The notes below the pieces were generated by a model. The model saw only the letters and a list, made by a program, of their open reading frames with translations, was not told where the DNA came from and made no database searches. A stretch of 64,000 nucleotides of DNA from Euclidia mi (Eukaryota; Arthropoda; Insecta; Lepidoptera; Erebidae): the NCBI GenBank assembly GCA_944739405.2, contig OX123182.2, forward strand, positions 95,286,051-95,350,050, given 5' to 3'. Positions 9,837 through 20,667 of this stretch are shown here, one piece after another. The stretch's first letter is position 1. Each line of letters opens with the position of its first letter. The position numbers and the translations under genes were made by a program.

Positions 9837-10036
9837 ATATTTCCGCACTTGCTACTAACTAAAATAGTACGTAGTGAGCGATATGATTTACCGCCCGCTA
9901 TTGAGACGGTACTTGGGTATGTGATTATGGGTACCGTACCTACGTTACATACTTCACATTGTATTACGTCTTGTTGTTGTTCTGCTCTTCAAGAGATCAA
10001 GGTGGGTGCTAAAACTGTGTGTAAGATAAAGCACTA
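9837..10036 (+). pseudogene. BEL pol fragment after the nonsense codon
   Basis: This stretch is in frame with the preceding Gag-protease and continues its homology ('IFPHLL' and 'IETVLGYVIMG' correspond to the region linking protease to RT). It stops at 10034-10036, where homology to pol is lost next to a pentanucleotide-like repeat. About the first half of RT should follow here in an intact element and is missing. Confidence 0.75.
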
Positions 10037-10041
10037 ATTAG

Positions 10042-10150
10042 CTACGCTATGCTATGCTACGCTATGCTACGCTATGCTACGCTATGCTATGCTATGCTAT
10101 GCTACGCTATGCAATGCTAAGCTACGCTACGCTACACTATACTATACTAC
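10042..10150 (+). repeat. GCTAY pentanucleotide satellite
   Basis: About 20 tandem copies of 'gctat' and 'gctac', degenerating at the right into 'actat' units. It sits exactly where about half the reverse transcriptase has been lost, between the post-protease fragment and the YIDD motif. Confidence 0.95.
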
Positions 10151-11257
10151 ACATCCGCTCTGTATATAGATGACATTGCCTGTAATGTCATATCCGCTCC
10201 GCTAGCAATTTCGCTTTGTGAAGAGCTTATTCAGCTTTTCAAGCGAGGCCAGTTTGATCTTGTCAAATGGACAAGCAACTCTAAGGAGGTTCTCGCACGC
10301 ATACCAGATTCTCATAAGGCTTCTCCAGACATTGAGTTTGAGAAGTCTGTACCGCATAAGGTTCTCGGTTTACGCTGGGACAAATCCTGCGATAGTTTTC
10401 GGTTTGACGTCTCACCGCCAGATGATAAGTGCGCCGAGCGCACTATGCTGTCCACAGTGGCTCGACTATGGGACATAATGGGTTTTGTGGCTCCCACAAT
10501 TTTGTACGCCAAGCTCTTGATCAAAGAGCTTTGGCTATCAAAGTGTGAGTGGGATGAAACACCCCCTGACCATATTGTCGCCGCTTGGGGCCAGTTTGTG
10601 TTGAGCTTAGCGCTCAATCAAATTACTATTCCGCGTCATCTTGGGTTGGTAGATGGATGTACCATCAACTTAATAGGTTTCGCTGACGCCAGCGAGCGTG
10701 TTTACGGCGGAGTCGTATATCTGCAAGTCCGCATTGGTTCTAACTACTCGGTGCAGTTAGTTTGTGCCAAGTCTAAGGTCTCGTCTGTTAAAACCATTTC
10801 GGTTGCGAGACTGGAGTTGTGCGCGGCCCTTCTGCTGTCTCAGTTGCTCCGCAAGGTTCAAGACACAGTCTTGCCCCACTACCTCATTAATAAAATACAC
10901 GCATTTTCCGACTCCAAAGTAGTGCTCGCTTGGATTCATTCTTCTCCTCATCGCTGGCAGACTTTTGTCGCCAACCGCGTAAGTAAATTGATTGAACTTG
11001 TTCCCGCTACTTGTTTCAATCACGTCGCGGGTTATCGTACTCGTCTTCAGGAAGGACTCTCCATAGATCATATTGACTGGAAGTTTATTCCACCAGCATC
11101 ACCGCATTTCGGTGGATGTTGGGCAAGCATGGTCAAGGTAATTAAAACGCATCTCTTCAAAGTTATAGGTCAACAGATCCTCTCTTACGAAGAGCCTTTA
11201 ACTGTCCTTGCACAAGTCGAGGCACTGATCAACTCGCGTCTGCTTCCAACTCAGTGA
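10151..11257 (+). pseudogene. BEL RT C-half, RNase H and integrase remnant
   Basis: One open frame runs from the microsatellite to a stop at 11255-11257. It opens at the RT catalytic box 'YIDD' (10163-10174), continues with 'GLRWD' and 'RLWDIMGFVAP', then RNase H ('FADASERVYGGVVY', 'ARLELCAALL', 'FSDSKVVLAWI'). It jumps directly to the integrase end ('FIPPASPHFGG'). The zinc-binding part and most of the integrase core are missing. An ATG at 10445 is internal and not a true start. It cannot make a complete enzyme. Confidence 0.9.
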
Positions 11258-11458
11258 GATCTAGCCTGAAGTTGGACCTACCTCTTAGTTTAAGTATTTA
11301 GTTAGTAGTTTTCGCTATTATTGCGTTTGTAGTTTTTGCTAGAGTTAATTTAGATTAATTTTATTGTCATATCGCTGTTTTAGCCTATTGATGGGTTATG
11401 CGGTAGTACACCCAACGTAGCTAAGTTCAATTCTATTTTTTTTAAAGGCAACCCTTTA

Positions 11459-11470
11459 GGGCCGGGGGGA
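11459..11470 (+). other. Polypurine tract of the BEL element
   Basis: The G-rich 'gggccgggggga' lies two bases before the 3' LTR, the expected place for the plus-strand DNA primer. Confidence 0.7.
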
Positions 11471-11472
11471 TA

Positions 11473-11979
11473 TGGTAGCGCCATCTACCTTCCTATATGT
11501 AACTAATCGCATCAAGATCAATCGTTCCACGTCTAGTGCGAGCGATACCATATTTCCGTCCCGCTCTATCCCACTCCCTGGAAGGGCACTGCCTTCGCCT
11601 GATTCGTCGACGCGATTCGTCGACGCGAGTGACAGTCTAGAACATTCCGCTCGCTAAGAACGTCGTCTCGATACCGCTCCGCGCCGCACCGCTGTATGTG
11701 ATTTACCGCTTCCACCAAGGAAAACCTGCTCGTGAGTGAAGTGAAAACAAGCAGCTGCATCACGAAAACACCAGGAGGAAAAGAAACGAAGAAGGCTGTA
11801 TAAGGTAAGTGCCTTCCATCCTGGAAATATCCTATACCCACTCAATCACCTCCTCCCGTACCCATCTCCTCTTCCCTTATTCCTTTCTAGGCGACCCAGA
11901 ACTCGCCTTAATACAGTCCATTCCATTAATCCTTCCCAAGTCGCATAGAACCCTACGGTTTCGATGTAAAGCCGATCCA
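11473..11979 (+). repeat. 3' LTR of the BEL element
   Basis: Same length and ends as the 5' LTR and about 99% identical by eye. It also carries the intron-like segment (11805-11890). It is followed by the right target duplication 'atatg'. Confidence 0.95.
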
Positions 11980-11984
11980 ATATG

Positions 11985-12423
11985 ATCAACTCCATCTCAA
12001 CTCTATATTCGCGTTTCTGAAAACATTTGACAATTTTCAAACTTTACTCAGCACTGATAAATTGAGAAATATTTAATTATACAACTATCTCCTTTTAACC
12101 CGTGATCACGAGTAATATGATGGCCAGTATGTCAAACTGTCCACACAACGGTTGTCAAGCAGCGGGTACATCATACTGACGTTTACACATTATACATACA
12201 TAAATTTATGTCATCGTTTAGCTTTGCATCTGGTCTGATTTGATCATTTATTGATACGATCTGGTGATCAGTATCGGAAAGTGATGGAATAAATGAACCT
12301 CCACCAGCATTTTAAATTTTTCGGTTTCTCATCTTTAGTGTAATTTGACCTTCACCTTTTTCATTACTCGTATAAATATAAAGAAGGGATTTCTGTGTTA
12401 AATCAATCCAAATAATTTTGCTA
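11985..12423. other. No gene seen
   Basis: AT-rich flank to the right of the BEL element with no recognisable frame or repeat. Confidence 0.5.
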
Positions 12424-12467
12424 TGGCCTCCATGGAGGTATAATTCTATATACCTCCATGGCGGCCA
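12424..12467. repeat. Inverted repeat with 19-bp arms
   Basis: Arms 12424-12442 and 12449-12467 pair with one mismatch around 'attcta'. The core is 'ccatggaggtata'. A short foldback of unknown function. Confidence 0.8.
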
Positions 12468-12817
12468 CCATATATACCTGGCCACAAATATTTTGTATTA
12501 AAAAAGAAACAAACTGACTTTGACATAACATACACGTTCCGTTTTCACTATACCGAATTGAATAAATTCAACAAACTATCTTCTTGGGTTTACGCGAATG
12601 TTACACATTGAAATTAAACTACAGTTTACGGATTTTATCGCGATGTATTGGTTTCACAAAGTTATTACATTTGAAACTAATGATTTAGAAACTATATTTT
12701 TAATTTATTACTAGCCGACGTTTCGAATTCTTTACAGAATTCATGTTCACGGCAGACTGAGGTGATATTTGTCTTTTTCTTGAATGTATAAGTTATCTCA
12801 AAGTACCCGAACATTTT
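12468..12817. other. Non-coding, possibly Penelope 3' region
   Basis: No coding frame. Near 12715 the sequence 'ccgacgtttcgaattcttta' followed by 'cggcagactgaggtgatat' resembles Penelope-like element ends, fitting the remnant that lies next to it on the minus strand. Confidence 0.4.
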
Positions 12818-13600
12818 TCAACTACTGGTGTTACTATTTACGCAGAATGAGCTCACAGTGTCCTTAGGTCTTCTGGTAACTTTGTCCTTCTTGGGTTTCA
12901 TTAGCCTTATGACAGGGTCCCAAGCTGGAGGAACATTCCAACCATCTTCCCTATTGAAATTAGGGTGCTTTTTAAGTTCAATAGCCTCTCTTATCATCCT
13001 TGGAAGAACACGGTGTTCTTTTGCGAGTATCTGTGGTTCATCAAATCGCAGGTAGTGGTTGGGTCTTTGTTCCACATGTTCACACACAGCAGACTTTGTT
13101 GAGCGTTTATGTTTTATGTCAGCTATATGTTCTTTGAGTCGAATGCCTATGCTTCTCTTGGTTTGTCCAATGTTGGCAAAGGCCTCTTGCAAGGGTAACT
13201 GACACTTGACAGATGGTAATAATTGACTGATATTCGTTGGCGGCTTGTAGTAAGTTTTGATAGAAGCTCGCTTCAAGATGTAGCCAATTTTGTCGGTCAC
13301 GCCCTTGATGTATGGGAGGACAGCAGGTTGTCTTTCTATTGTGGCTGGTTTTTCCTTCTTCTGGGATCTGTGACAGTGGCGCGGTGGTCGGAGCTTGTTG
13401 TCTTGCAAAACTTGCCTGACATGTTGAAGCTCAGCGTCCAGGTGTTTCTTGTCACAGATCCCGCGGGCTCTCTGAAACAGAGACATTCCTACAGTAGCTA
13501 ACTGTTTAGGATGTTGGTGAGATTCACCGTTTAAGTACCTATTTGTATGGTTCTTTTTCCTATACACAGTATGGCTTAACTTACTTAGTATGTTGAAATT
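12818..13600 (-). pseudogene. Penelope-like element, RT end plus GIY-YIG remnant
   Basis: The minus-strand frame encodes about 250 residues and opens without an ATG (GTG at 13567, with homology further upstream), so it is 5'-truncated. It has the RT end ('YRKKNHTNRYL'), the linker ('LPYIKGVTDKIGYILKR') and the GIY-YIG part ('NIGQTKRSIGIRLKEH', 'KSAVCEHV', 'REAIELKKHPNFNREDG'). Between 'CQLPLQEA' and 'FANIGQTKRS' the GVY/CSCG stretch with the first catalytic Tyr is missing. It probably encodes no active endonuclease. Family call is secure from motif order. Confidence 0.85.
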
Positions 13601-14044
13601 TCAATTCAACAAACTGTTCATTAAAAATTAAATAATCGTTGAAATAATTTAAGAAACAACTTTATTTAGACTTTTTATTTGTTTCCGCATAAAAATAATT
13701 AACTGACAAGTGCGCTTCTTTGTAAAATGTTAATTAATACGAATTTATGGTTAGTAACAGTTTTTTTTACTTGTATCGAAACGTATTAGTGTTGTTCGGT
13801 TTGAGTTATTCATGATTTGAAGAATACTCAGTTGAAAGTGCTTTGAAAAATCTCACTCTGATCTGTGAAACAGAAAAAATCATAAGTCGACTTCAACTAG
13901 TTGAAAAATTTTCAACTGATTAAAGCTGAAATTTTCAATTCGGAAACCGGCCGAGTGCTCTAACAATTATTTTAGAAAATGTTTGTTGTTTGAATTTAGA
14001 GGTCGAAAATGCCTTTTACATTTAGTTTTGTAATGAATAATCCA
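13601..14044. other. No gene seen
   Basis: AT-rich sequence, no recognisable frame, repeat or RNA gene. Confidence 0.45.
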
Positions 14045-14537
14045 ACCTCAATGACATACTCCGCCGTGCTCTTGTCACCGCTGGCGTTCCAGCGCAACTT
14101 GAACCTCAGGGCTCGGCACGCGACGATAGCAAGAGACAGGACGGGATGTCTTTACTGCCGTGGAAGCTAAGTAGGCCTTTGGTATGTGATGCAACATGTG
14201 TCGATACCTTTGCGACATCTCATCTTCCCAGCACAGCAGGTTGTGCGGGCGCTGCTGCTGCTTTAGCGGAGACCCTGAAAAGGCGCAAATACGTTAATCT
14301 AGTAGGATATTATGTATTTTAGCCGTTTGGGGTCGAAACCTAGGGGCTATGGGGTCCAAGTGCGAGATCCTTTTTAGAGATCTCGCAAAGAGACTGATCG
14401 ACGCTTTGGGTGACCAGAGGGCTAGCACGTATTTAGCACAAAAGATAAGCATTGCTATACCACGAGGCAATGCTGCCAGTCTTCTGGGCACGCTTCCAAT
14501 TGACTGCGATGCGGATGACTTTCATGACGCCTTCTAA
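14045..14537 (+). pseudogene. LINE C-terminal domain, copy A (broken)
   Basis: Corresponds to the minus-strand copy at 17100-17915. It reads through 'RRALVTAGVP', 'RQDGMSLLPW', 'CDATCVDTF', 'ISIAIPRGNAASLLGT' and the end 'HDAF'. A stop codon interrupts at 'YYVF' (about 14320) and a frame change follows near 14340. Compared with copy B, the 'RPDG' box has become 'RQDG' and 'WDAT' has become 'CDAT', both at positions I would expect to matter in a PD-(D/E)XK-like nuclease. The sequence after the stop is AT-rich, as in a 3' UTR. Confidence 0.75.
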
Positions 14538-17099
14538 ATTTAATTTTAATTTATTTTTCGTCTTGTATATATTATTATACTTATTTTAATTTTAAGACAT
14601 AATTCAGTTGATTTTAATAGTTATGTAATGGTTGATTTTGTTTGGCAAATAAATACTAATTACAGTTTAGTAATAATAAAGTAAATGTATATTTTATTAT
14701 CTAAGTGCAATATTGGCTTAAACATAACAACAGTATTCGGACAAACGAATATATAAAATATTTACTTTTATTACTTAAATACGTCATATTAAGTAACATA
14801 ATAATCTGTACATGCTCTACGGAGCAGCTAAAGATATCTAATAACTTTATATGCAACCAAAGCTATATTTTTGTTGTTCGTGTCTAAAATTACGAAATAT
14901 TTTCTTATTAAAAGTATGGATATTGTCAAAGGACAATGGCAGATCTCCATACATCAAAATGTCTGAAATTAAATTGAAGCGTACAGTAATAAAAAATATA
15001 TCAACATTTTTGGCGTAAGTAACGGAGCCTATAAATGATTCTATTTTCACTCAGGAAAGGTGGAAAAAGAAGATATCGGTGTTTGAATTTTTAGTTAAGA
15101 ATGAACAATGTAGGTAAAAGGAAAGTTATAGTATGAAAGTTAAATAATGTAGGTAGGTACGTTTGAATGATTAAATGACATATGTCAGATTGACATCAAA
15201 ACGCGGAAGTATTTTGTAGCATCTAACTGTCACAGCCAAAGACAAAAGCAGAGCTGCACATTTTAAATCGATTTTATGTGAAATCGATACAACATTAAAA
15301 CGATGCTGTGACGTTTTTATTTGATTTAAACGTTGTTTTGCTTCAAAAATATTAGCTTATTGATATAATGTTGATTAAATATTACATAACTGCATTTTAA
15401 ACCAAACCAACTCTATAAAGGTCGATCGTATCGATTACTTATTTTATAATCGATACGGATATAGCACTCACGTCTATTCCTGTCACACCATTGTCTATGG
15501 CAACAATCAAATAATAAAGAATTCGTAATCAATTGGAATGCTTTTTATCATCATAAAATACTCCAGCTTTAACGAGACAAAGTGAAAACATTAAAAATCA
15601 CAGAAAAAAAAAACAATTTGTTTTGTTCATATGAAGTTTAAGGTCGCCACAACAAACCCAGACCTAATTCTGCCATTGTTCTTTGTGGTTCTTAGCAATC
15701 GTAATAATTTAATATTTTCATCATTTTCAAGTACTTAACATTTTTAATTTTCTTCACTCACATTAGTCTTTGAGCTAGATTTTATAAACAGCAAGTCCAA
15801 TAAATCAACGTACAACAAACGCAGCATATACAAATAACAACAAATACAGAAGAAATTCCACCTAACAAGAATGACGATTGGAAAGCTTTCCCTGATATCA
15901 AGTTATACAGCGCGGACGTGCAATAGTCCCTTTCATTAACACTTTACGATCTGCTACGTGCTCAAGCGAGCGGTCGTGAAGATATTTTATTTGTGACGTG
16001 TCTGTTTTTTATGGTTCGCACCAGACAAAAGTTTAACTTAAGTATGCCTGCTTGTGAATTGTTCCTCTTTTAATCAGGGGCCTAAAATCTAGCCAGCATC
16101 ATTTACAAATTTTCTGTTAGGAGTTTTTATGGTAAGTTACCATAAAAAGGGATTGCCGATAAATCTTTGAGAAACTTGATGGTTCTCTGCAAATCAGTAC
16201 GGGTACTTGAATTCTGCCTGATTGTCTGATAGTGTTTCGTAACCAAAATGATAATGAAGTACAAAATAAAATAAATTTAAAATTCACTTCATACATCCGA
16301 ATATCGAGACAAACAGACATAATATTTAACCACATCATGAGTGGCAGTGCTAACCCCGTATATATTGCGAATAAAATATAGAATGTCAGACAAGTTCTAT
16401 GTCAACCGCGTGTGTTAACTATCTAAAACAAAAAGGCCTCTGAAATATGCGTAGATAGAAGTAGGTTGAACTACCTAAGTATTCCACGATCTTATTAGAC
16501 ATATCTTTATCATTAAAATATCAGAACATTATTACATGGCACAAACGTATTTATATGGCACGAAGGTTCAATGAACAGACACTCCAAATCCTATAAAAGA
16601 AACGTCAGAAATAGCCTCTAACGTACTAAGTCTAGAATAAGTCACCTATCAGTGTTATACCAAGATAAAGCCATCACGAACGCCTCGGGCTTTCGTTATT
16701 TGTTGTGGTACGCGATGAATGGAGTTGAATTTATGATATCTTAGTGTTAGAAAATGCTACTTTTGGCGCTTAGATGTTGTTACAGTAGAAACTTTCTCTT
16801 TTTCTTAAAAAAATTATGTGTCTTACACACAAAAGTTTAAGCCACATAAGGCATTATTACATGACTTAAATATTTCCAAGTTTAGTTTTACTCTACCTGT
16901 GACAAAGTTATTACATTATTATAAATTAATATTCAATTCTTGTGAAGTATGATACTTTGACAAAGACACATTTTTTTTTATTGGATTATACTAAAGTTTA
17001 ATTTAATTACAGATTCTTATGAAATATATTGCAATAATTTTAAACTACTTAAAAAACTTAACTATCCTAAACTAACGAAAAACAAAAGAGGCAATAAAA
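14538..17099. other. Long stretch without genes
   Basis: Over 2.5 kb of AT-rich sequence. Its first ~150 bases may be the 3' UTR of the LINE fragment. Near 15430 and 15460 there are paired 'tcgat' motifs in 'gatcgtatcgattac' and 'ataatcgatacgg', but no long inverted repeat. Short open frames have no recognisable motif. Confidence 0.45.
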
Positions 17100-17915
17100 C
17101 TATGAAGCGTCAAAAAAATCCTCCGCAACGCTGTCAACTGGTAGCGTGCCCAGAAGGCTGGCAGCATTGCCACGTTGTATGGCAATGCTAATTCTCTCTG
17201 CGACATACAAACCAGCCTTCTGGTCACGGGAAGCATCAATCAGCCTTCTGGCGATTTCTTTATATAGAGCGTGTGCACTAGGGCCCCATGGCCCTAGCAT
17301 TTCGACCCCAAACGGCTCAAAAACGTAATTACCCGCTAGGTTTCCATATTTGCGCCGTTTGAGGGCCTCCGCCGATGCAGCAGCAGCGCCAGCTGATCCA
17401 GCTGTACTTGAAAGATGTGATGGCGTAAGGGTATCGACGCATGTCGCGTCCCACACCAAAGGCCTACCCATCTTCCAAGGTAATAACGTCATACCATCTG
17501 GTCTCTTCCCATCGTCGCGTACCAAGCCATTAGGTTCAAGATGAGCTGGTACTCCGGCGGTGACAAGAGCTCGACGGAGTATGTCATTAATATGGGCATG
17601 TCGGGAAATACGCCCAGCGCTCCTGCTGCACGATAGGCCATGGTGGCCAAGACTGTCGACGGCTTCACCGCAGTCACAGCGATGCGGAGAAACGCAAACA
17701 GCTCCCAAGCGCCAGCAAGAAGCGATGAGGAAGGTTGTATCGTCCAACATAGGTCCTATGTTGGACGATTGAAGTGCTTGAAGCCATAAACCCGATTCCC
17801 ACTCTCCCACAGCTAACAAACGGGCGCGCTCTGCCACACTAGATGCCGTATTTAGATTTAATCTGTCTGTTTCATAATGAGACTCAGGATTATTGTTCTT
17901 GTTATTCTTAAAAAA
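17100..17915 (-). pseudogene. LINE C-terminal domain with nuclease-like motif, copy B
   Basis: An uninterrupted minus-strand frame of at least 245 residues. The GTG at 17837 is only where the frame was called: homology continues upstream ('LNLNTASSV', to about 17915). Motifs in order: 'ARLLAVGEWESGLWLQAL', a CXC-type zinc motif 'HRCDCG...D..GHHGLSC', 'INDILRRAL', 'DDGKRPDGMTLLPW', 'LVWDATCVDT' and the end 'ISIAIQRGNAASLLGT'. This repeated C-terminal module follows the reverse transcriptase in an invertebrate retroelement family. The 'RPDG...WDAT' spacing suggests a PD-(D/E)XK-like endonuclease, which is inference. No RT is present here, so it is a truncated copy. Confidence 0.7.
17739..17769. 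repeat. Perfect 31-bp palindrome in the LINE domain
   Basis: Arms 'atcgtccaacatagg' (17739-17753) and 17755-17769 are exact reverse complements around a single T. It lies within the codons for 'SSNIGPMLDD'. Confidence 0.9.
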
Positions 17916-17929
17916 GAGTGTTTACCCTT

Positions 17930-18695
17930 GCGAGCTATACTAATAGTCCTTCGATCATCTTGGGTTCAAACATACTATATGTTGCGCACCGCTGACAATC
18001 CACGAAGCTCACCTCGGTGAAGTTCGGGTACACTTTCACTTCAGACATTGTTACGAGCCATGATTCTGAGTGGGAGAGCCTGGAATGGTGCTGTCTTCTT
18101 TTGTAACAGCGAAGCGTGAGAGGAATTCACCGTACTCACACCAATTACAGGTCCGAGCATCACATTGCGCGTGACGATTCCCAGCTGCCGTAGAAAATAC
18201 ATATATTATACGATCTTTACCCGGTATTACAAGTTTTTGGTCAAACGTGTTTTCTTAAAACGAATCCTAGCTAACGAACCAATGGCAATGGTTCTATTTT
18301 TTCAATCTTAAAGGCGAGGATTGGAAGGAGAAATTAAAACCGGGAAAATATTGTACACTTACCATTACATTTTAGCAACAATTTTTAAGTTTACTGGATA
18401 TTGATAAGATTGCAGTTCATTGTGCTAAAAAGTAGGTACTTAAGATAATGAACAGTTATTAAGACAATGTCGTAGTAATATAGACAGCGATAAAATTCTT
18501 AATACTTGGTTAAATGCGTTATTATTATCTGCTTAATGCGTACGTATTTTTAATGAAAAGTGCTGATAATTCTTTCGGAAAACTTCTGAGAAAAATCTCA
18601 AGAGTATGAATGAGTTGTTACTGAATAATGGAAGATGTGTTTTAGTTTGTTGACTATACAATAGTAAAGATAATAGTTCGGTCTTCAACAACTTC
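17930..18695. other. No gene seen
   Basis: Mixed sequence with no recognisable frame or repeat shared elsewhere in the window. Confidence 0.45.
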
Positions 18696-18698
18696 TTA

Positions 18699-18993
18699 GG
18701 GCTCCCACACACTATGCGGTTAGCCGGAATGCGGCCACCCGTCCGGCTAACCGCGTGCGTAGGTGCTTATTAGCAGAAAAATGTTTACCGTCAATGGCGG
18801 GCAACCGCAAACTAGCACTATCCGCATAGTCAGTATGGTAAGCGTCCGGCTGGCCGCAGTGCTCATAGCAACTGGAGCGGTCAGCCGGCAGTCGCATCGC
18901 GGTACGTATAGAAACTACTTTCACATACAAATTATTGATTGCAGATCGCCGCACGGCTCGCATTACGACTAAACGCATAGTGCGTAGGAGCCC
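18699..18993. mobile_element. PIF/Harbinger-like MITE, TTA duplication
   Basis: A 295-bp non-coding element with imperfect terminal inverted repeats: left 'gggctcccacacactatgcg', right (reverse complement) 'gggctcctacgcactatgcg', about 24 of 28 matching. It is flanked by TTA on both sides (18696-18698 and 18994-18996). A 3-bp TTA duplication with G-rich ends fits the PIF/Harbinger superfamily. It has no transposase and would depend on one elsewhere. The interior is GC-richer than its surroundings. Confidence 0.85.
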
Positions 18994-18996
18994 TTA

Positions 18997-20231
18997 TAGT
19001 TCTTTCTACGTCAACTACGGAATTATAGAATAATTTAAGAAGTATTGCGCCATGAAGAATAGTACGCAAAAAAAAACAAAATACTGGTTTATAATTTTAA
19101 ATATGGAACTCGTCCAAAACAGAGAGGTTGGACGTTTAGACTAGAGAGAACATGCTCGCCATATTTCCATATACCGAACGTGCAACATGTAATGTCAGTT
19201 GGTCTTAGTTGGTTAATCATAACGTCAAATTACGCGTCTCATTTAAAGAGGCTGCTAGAGTGCTGTAAATCCCATCATTAAGGAGTGATGGGATTTGACA
19301 GAAAGGAGATGTCGATGTTTTTTGAAACTATCGGACATGAATGTAAAACTGAATCGTACGCGCAAGCTTCGGCGTGGCAGTCGGTTGCACTCACGCCAAC
19401 TGGGTTGTCAAAGTAGTTCACTGCTGTACTAATATTTACATAAAGGCGAATCATTTGTGCTGGCGGATCCCAAATCGGATTACCTACAACTCTAAAAAAG
19501 TCGAGCAGTGTCCAACGTAAGCGATAGAAAGCAACGTGATATAATGCGACGCACACAAATTGCCAAAGCCTGCCGCATTAGCCAATCTGGTATAATTCGT
19601 ACAATACATAATCTAAGTGACAGTTTCTTAGCATCTCATCGCAACGCATCGCTCATTAGTTTATGAATACTTTTTGTCAATAGATTTTATGGCTAAAACG
19701 AACAATTAAACACGTGAAATTTTTTAGTACTGTCTGGCAAGTCTTTGCAAAGCACTGTCCGGCGTCAACAGCAAAATCTACAATTTCAATATTTTAGTTC
19801 TTTACTTCTACGGCTTAAATATATCGACACATACTAAAGACATTTGACCAAAAATATTTATCGATAAATCATCACTGTTACGAACAACACTCGGTTTCCT
19901 AACTCTATGTTTTGTCTACTGTTTGGTTGCCACCATGGAAGAATAACTAAAGCATGGAATGAACGATATTTTTATGAACAAATTGAATATAGCTACACTC
20001 TTCACTCATATGACAAATTAGAGTTGCCAGAAGAAGATGGCACTATGTTTATCAGTTAGGGCTAAAGACAATTTGAACACAAATTTCGTAACTTTTTAAT
20101 TTTTTAGTGATTGAGCAAATCCGCTATCGATATCGATCAAAGTTTCAATAATATAGGTTCAAAATCAAACAGACTTGTAGAAGTAAGTATGTACATGTTA
20201 TACATTCCGTAAGTTTGTGTCCACAGCAGTC
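18997..20231. other. No gene seen
   Basis: AT-rich with short GC-richer islands (about 19260-19560). The longest open frame has no recognisable motif. An inverted 'cccatcatt'/'gtgatggga' pair lies near 19270-19290. Confidence 0.4.
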
Positions 20232-20244
20232 AGAACGCTAGTTA

Positions 20245-20654
20245 CATACATACATACATAACGTCACGCCTTTTATCCCCGAAGGGGTAGGCAGAGATGT
20301 ATTTCTACACCCACTTTTCGCCAGATATACTTTAGTCCCACGTAATAAGGGGCGAGCCTATTGCCGTACCGGGCACATTTCCAGACTCCGTGCTGCTACT
20401 GAGATTTTCGTGACAGAAAAACTTAATAACACTGCCCGACCCAGGAATCGAACCTGGGACCTCCCGATCCCACGCGCACATTTATGCCGCGAGACCAACG
20501 AGGCAGTCGTATAGGGTTTGATGTCGAGTTTTCCGTCTATACGCAAAGATGGTATTTGCATCGTGTTATCCCTTAGTCGCCTCTTACGACACCCACGGGA
20601 AGATAGGGGGTGGTGACACTTGTATTCTATGCCGTCAACCACACGGCGAGTTAA
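20245..20654 (-). mobile_element. Compound SINE, 410 bp, 13-bp target duplication
   Basis: A perfect duplication 'agaacgctagtta' flanks the unit (20232-20244 and 20655-20667), showing that the whole 410 bp inserted at once. Read on the minus strand it has three modules: a 5' block of about 130 bp ('ggttgacggcatagaatac' ... 'gtcgtaagaggcgactaagg'); a tRNA-like block ('tggtctcgcggca', B box 'ggttcgattcc'); and the body and tail shared with the SINE at 3579-3844, ending in TATG repeats. The copy at 3579 lacks the first block. A fragment of that block occurs alone at 51558-51602. Confidence 0.9.
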
Positions 20655-20667
20655 AGAACGCTAGTTA

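Larger units (their letters stand above)
7163..11979 (+). mobile_element. BEL/Pao LTR retrotransposon, internally deleted
   Basis: Two LTRs of 507 bp (7163-7669 and 11473-11979) flank a 3.8-kb interior, and the whole is bounded by a 5-bp duplication 'atatg' (7158-7162, 11980-11984). BEL/Pao identity comes from the gag-protease architecture (DUF1759-like region, zinc knuckles, aspartic protease) and from the RT, RNase H and integrase fragments. By eye the LTRs differ at about three positions, so insertion was recent. The interior lacks the first part of RT, most of the integrase core and the extreme C-terminus, so this copy could move only with proteins supplied by an intact relative. I could not identify a primer-binding site. 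Confidence 0.95.

Noticed and set aside
10042..10150. CRISPR-like or minisatellite array
   Set aside because: The unit is only five bases with no spacers; it is a microsatellite.
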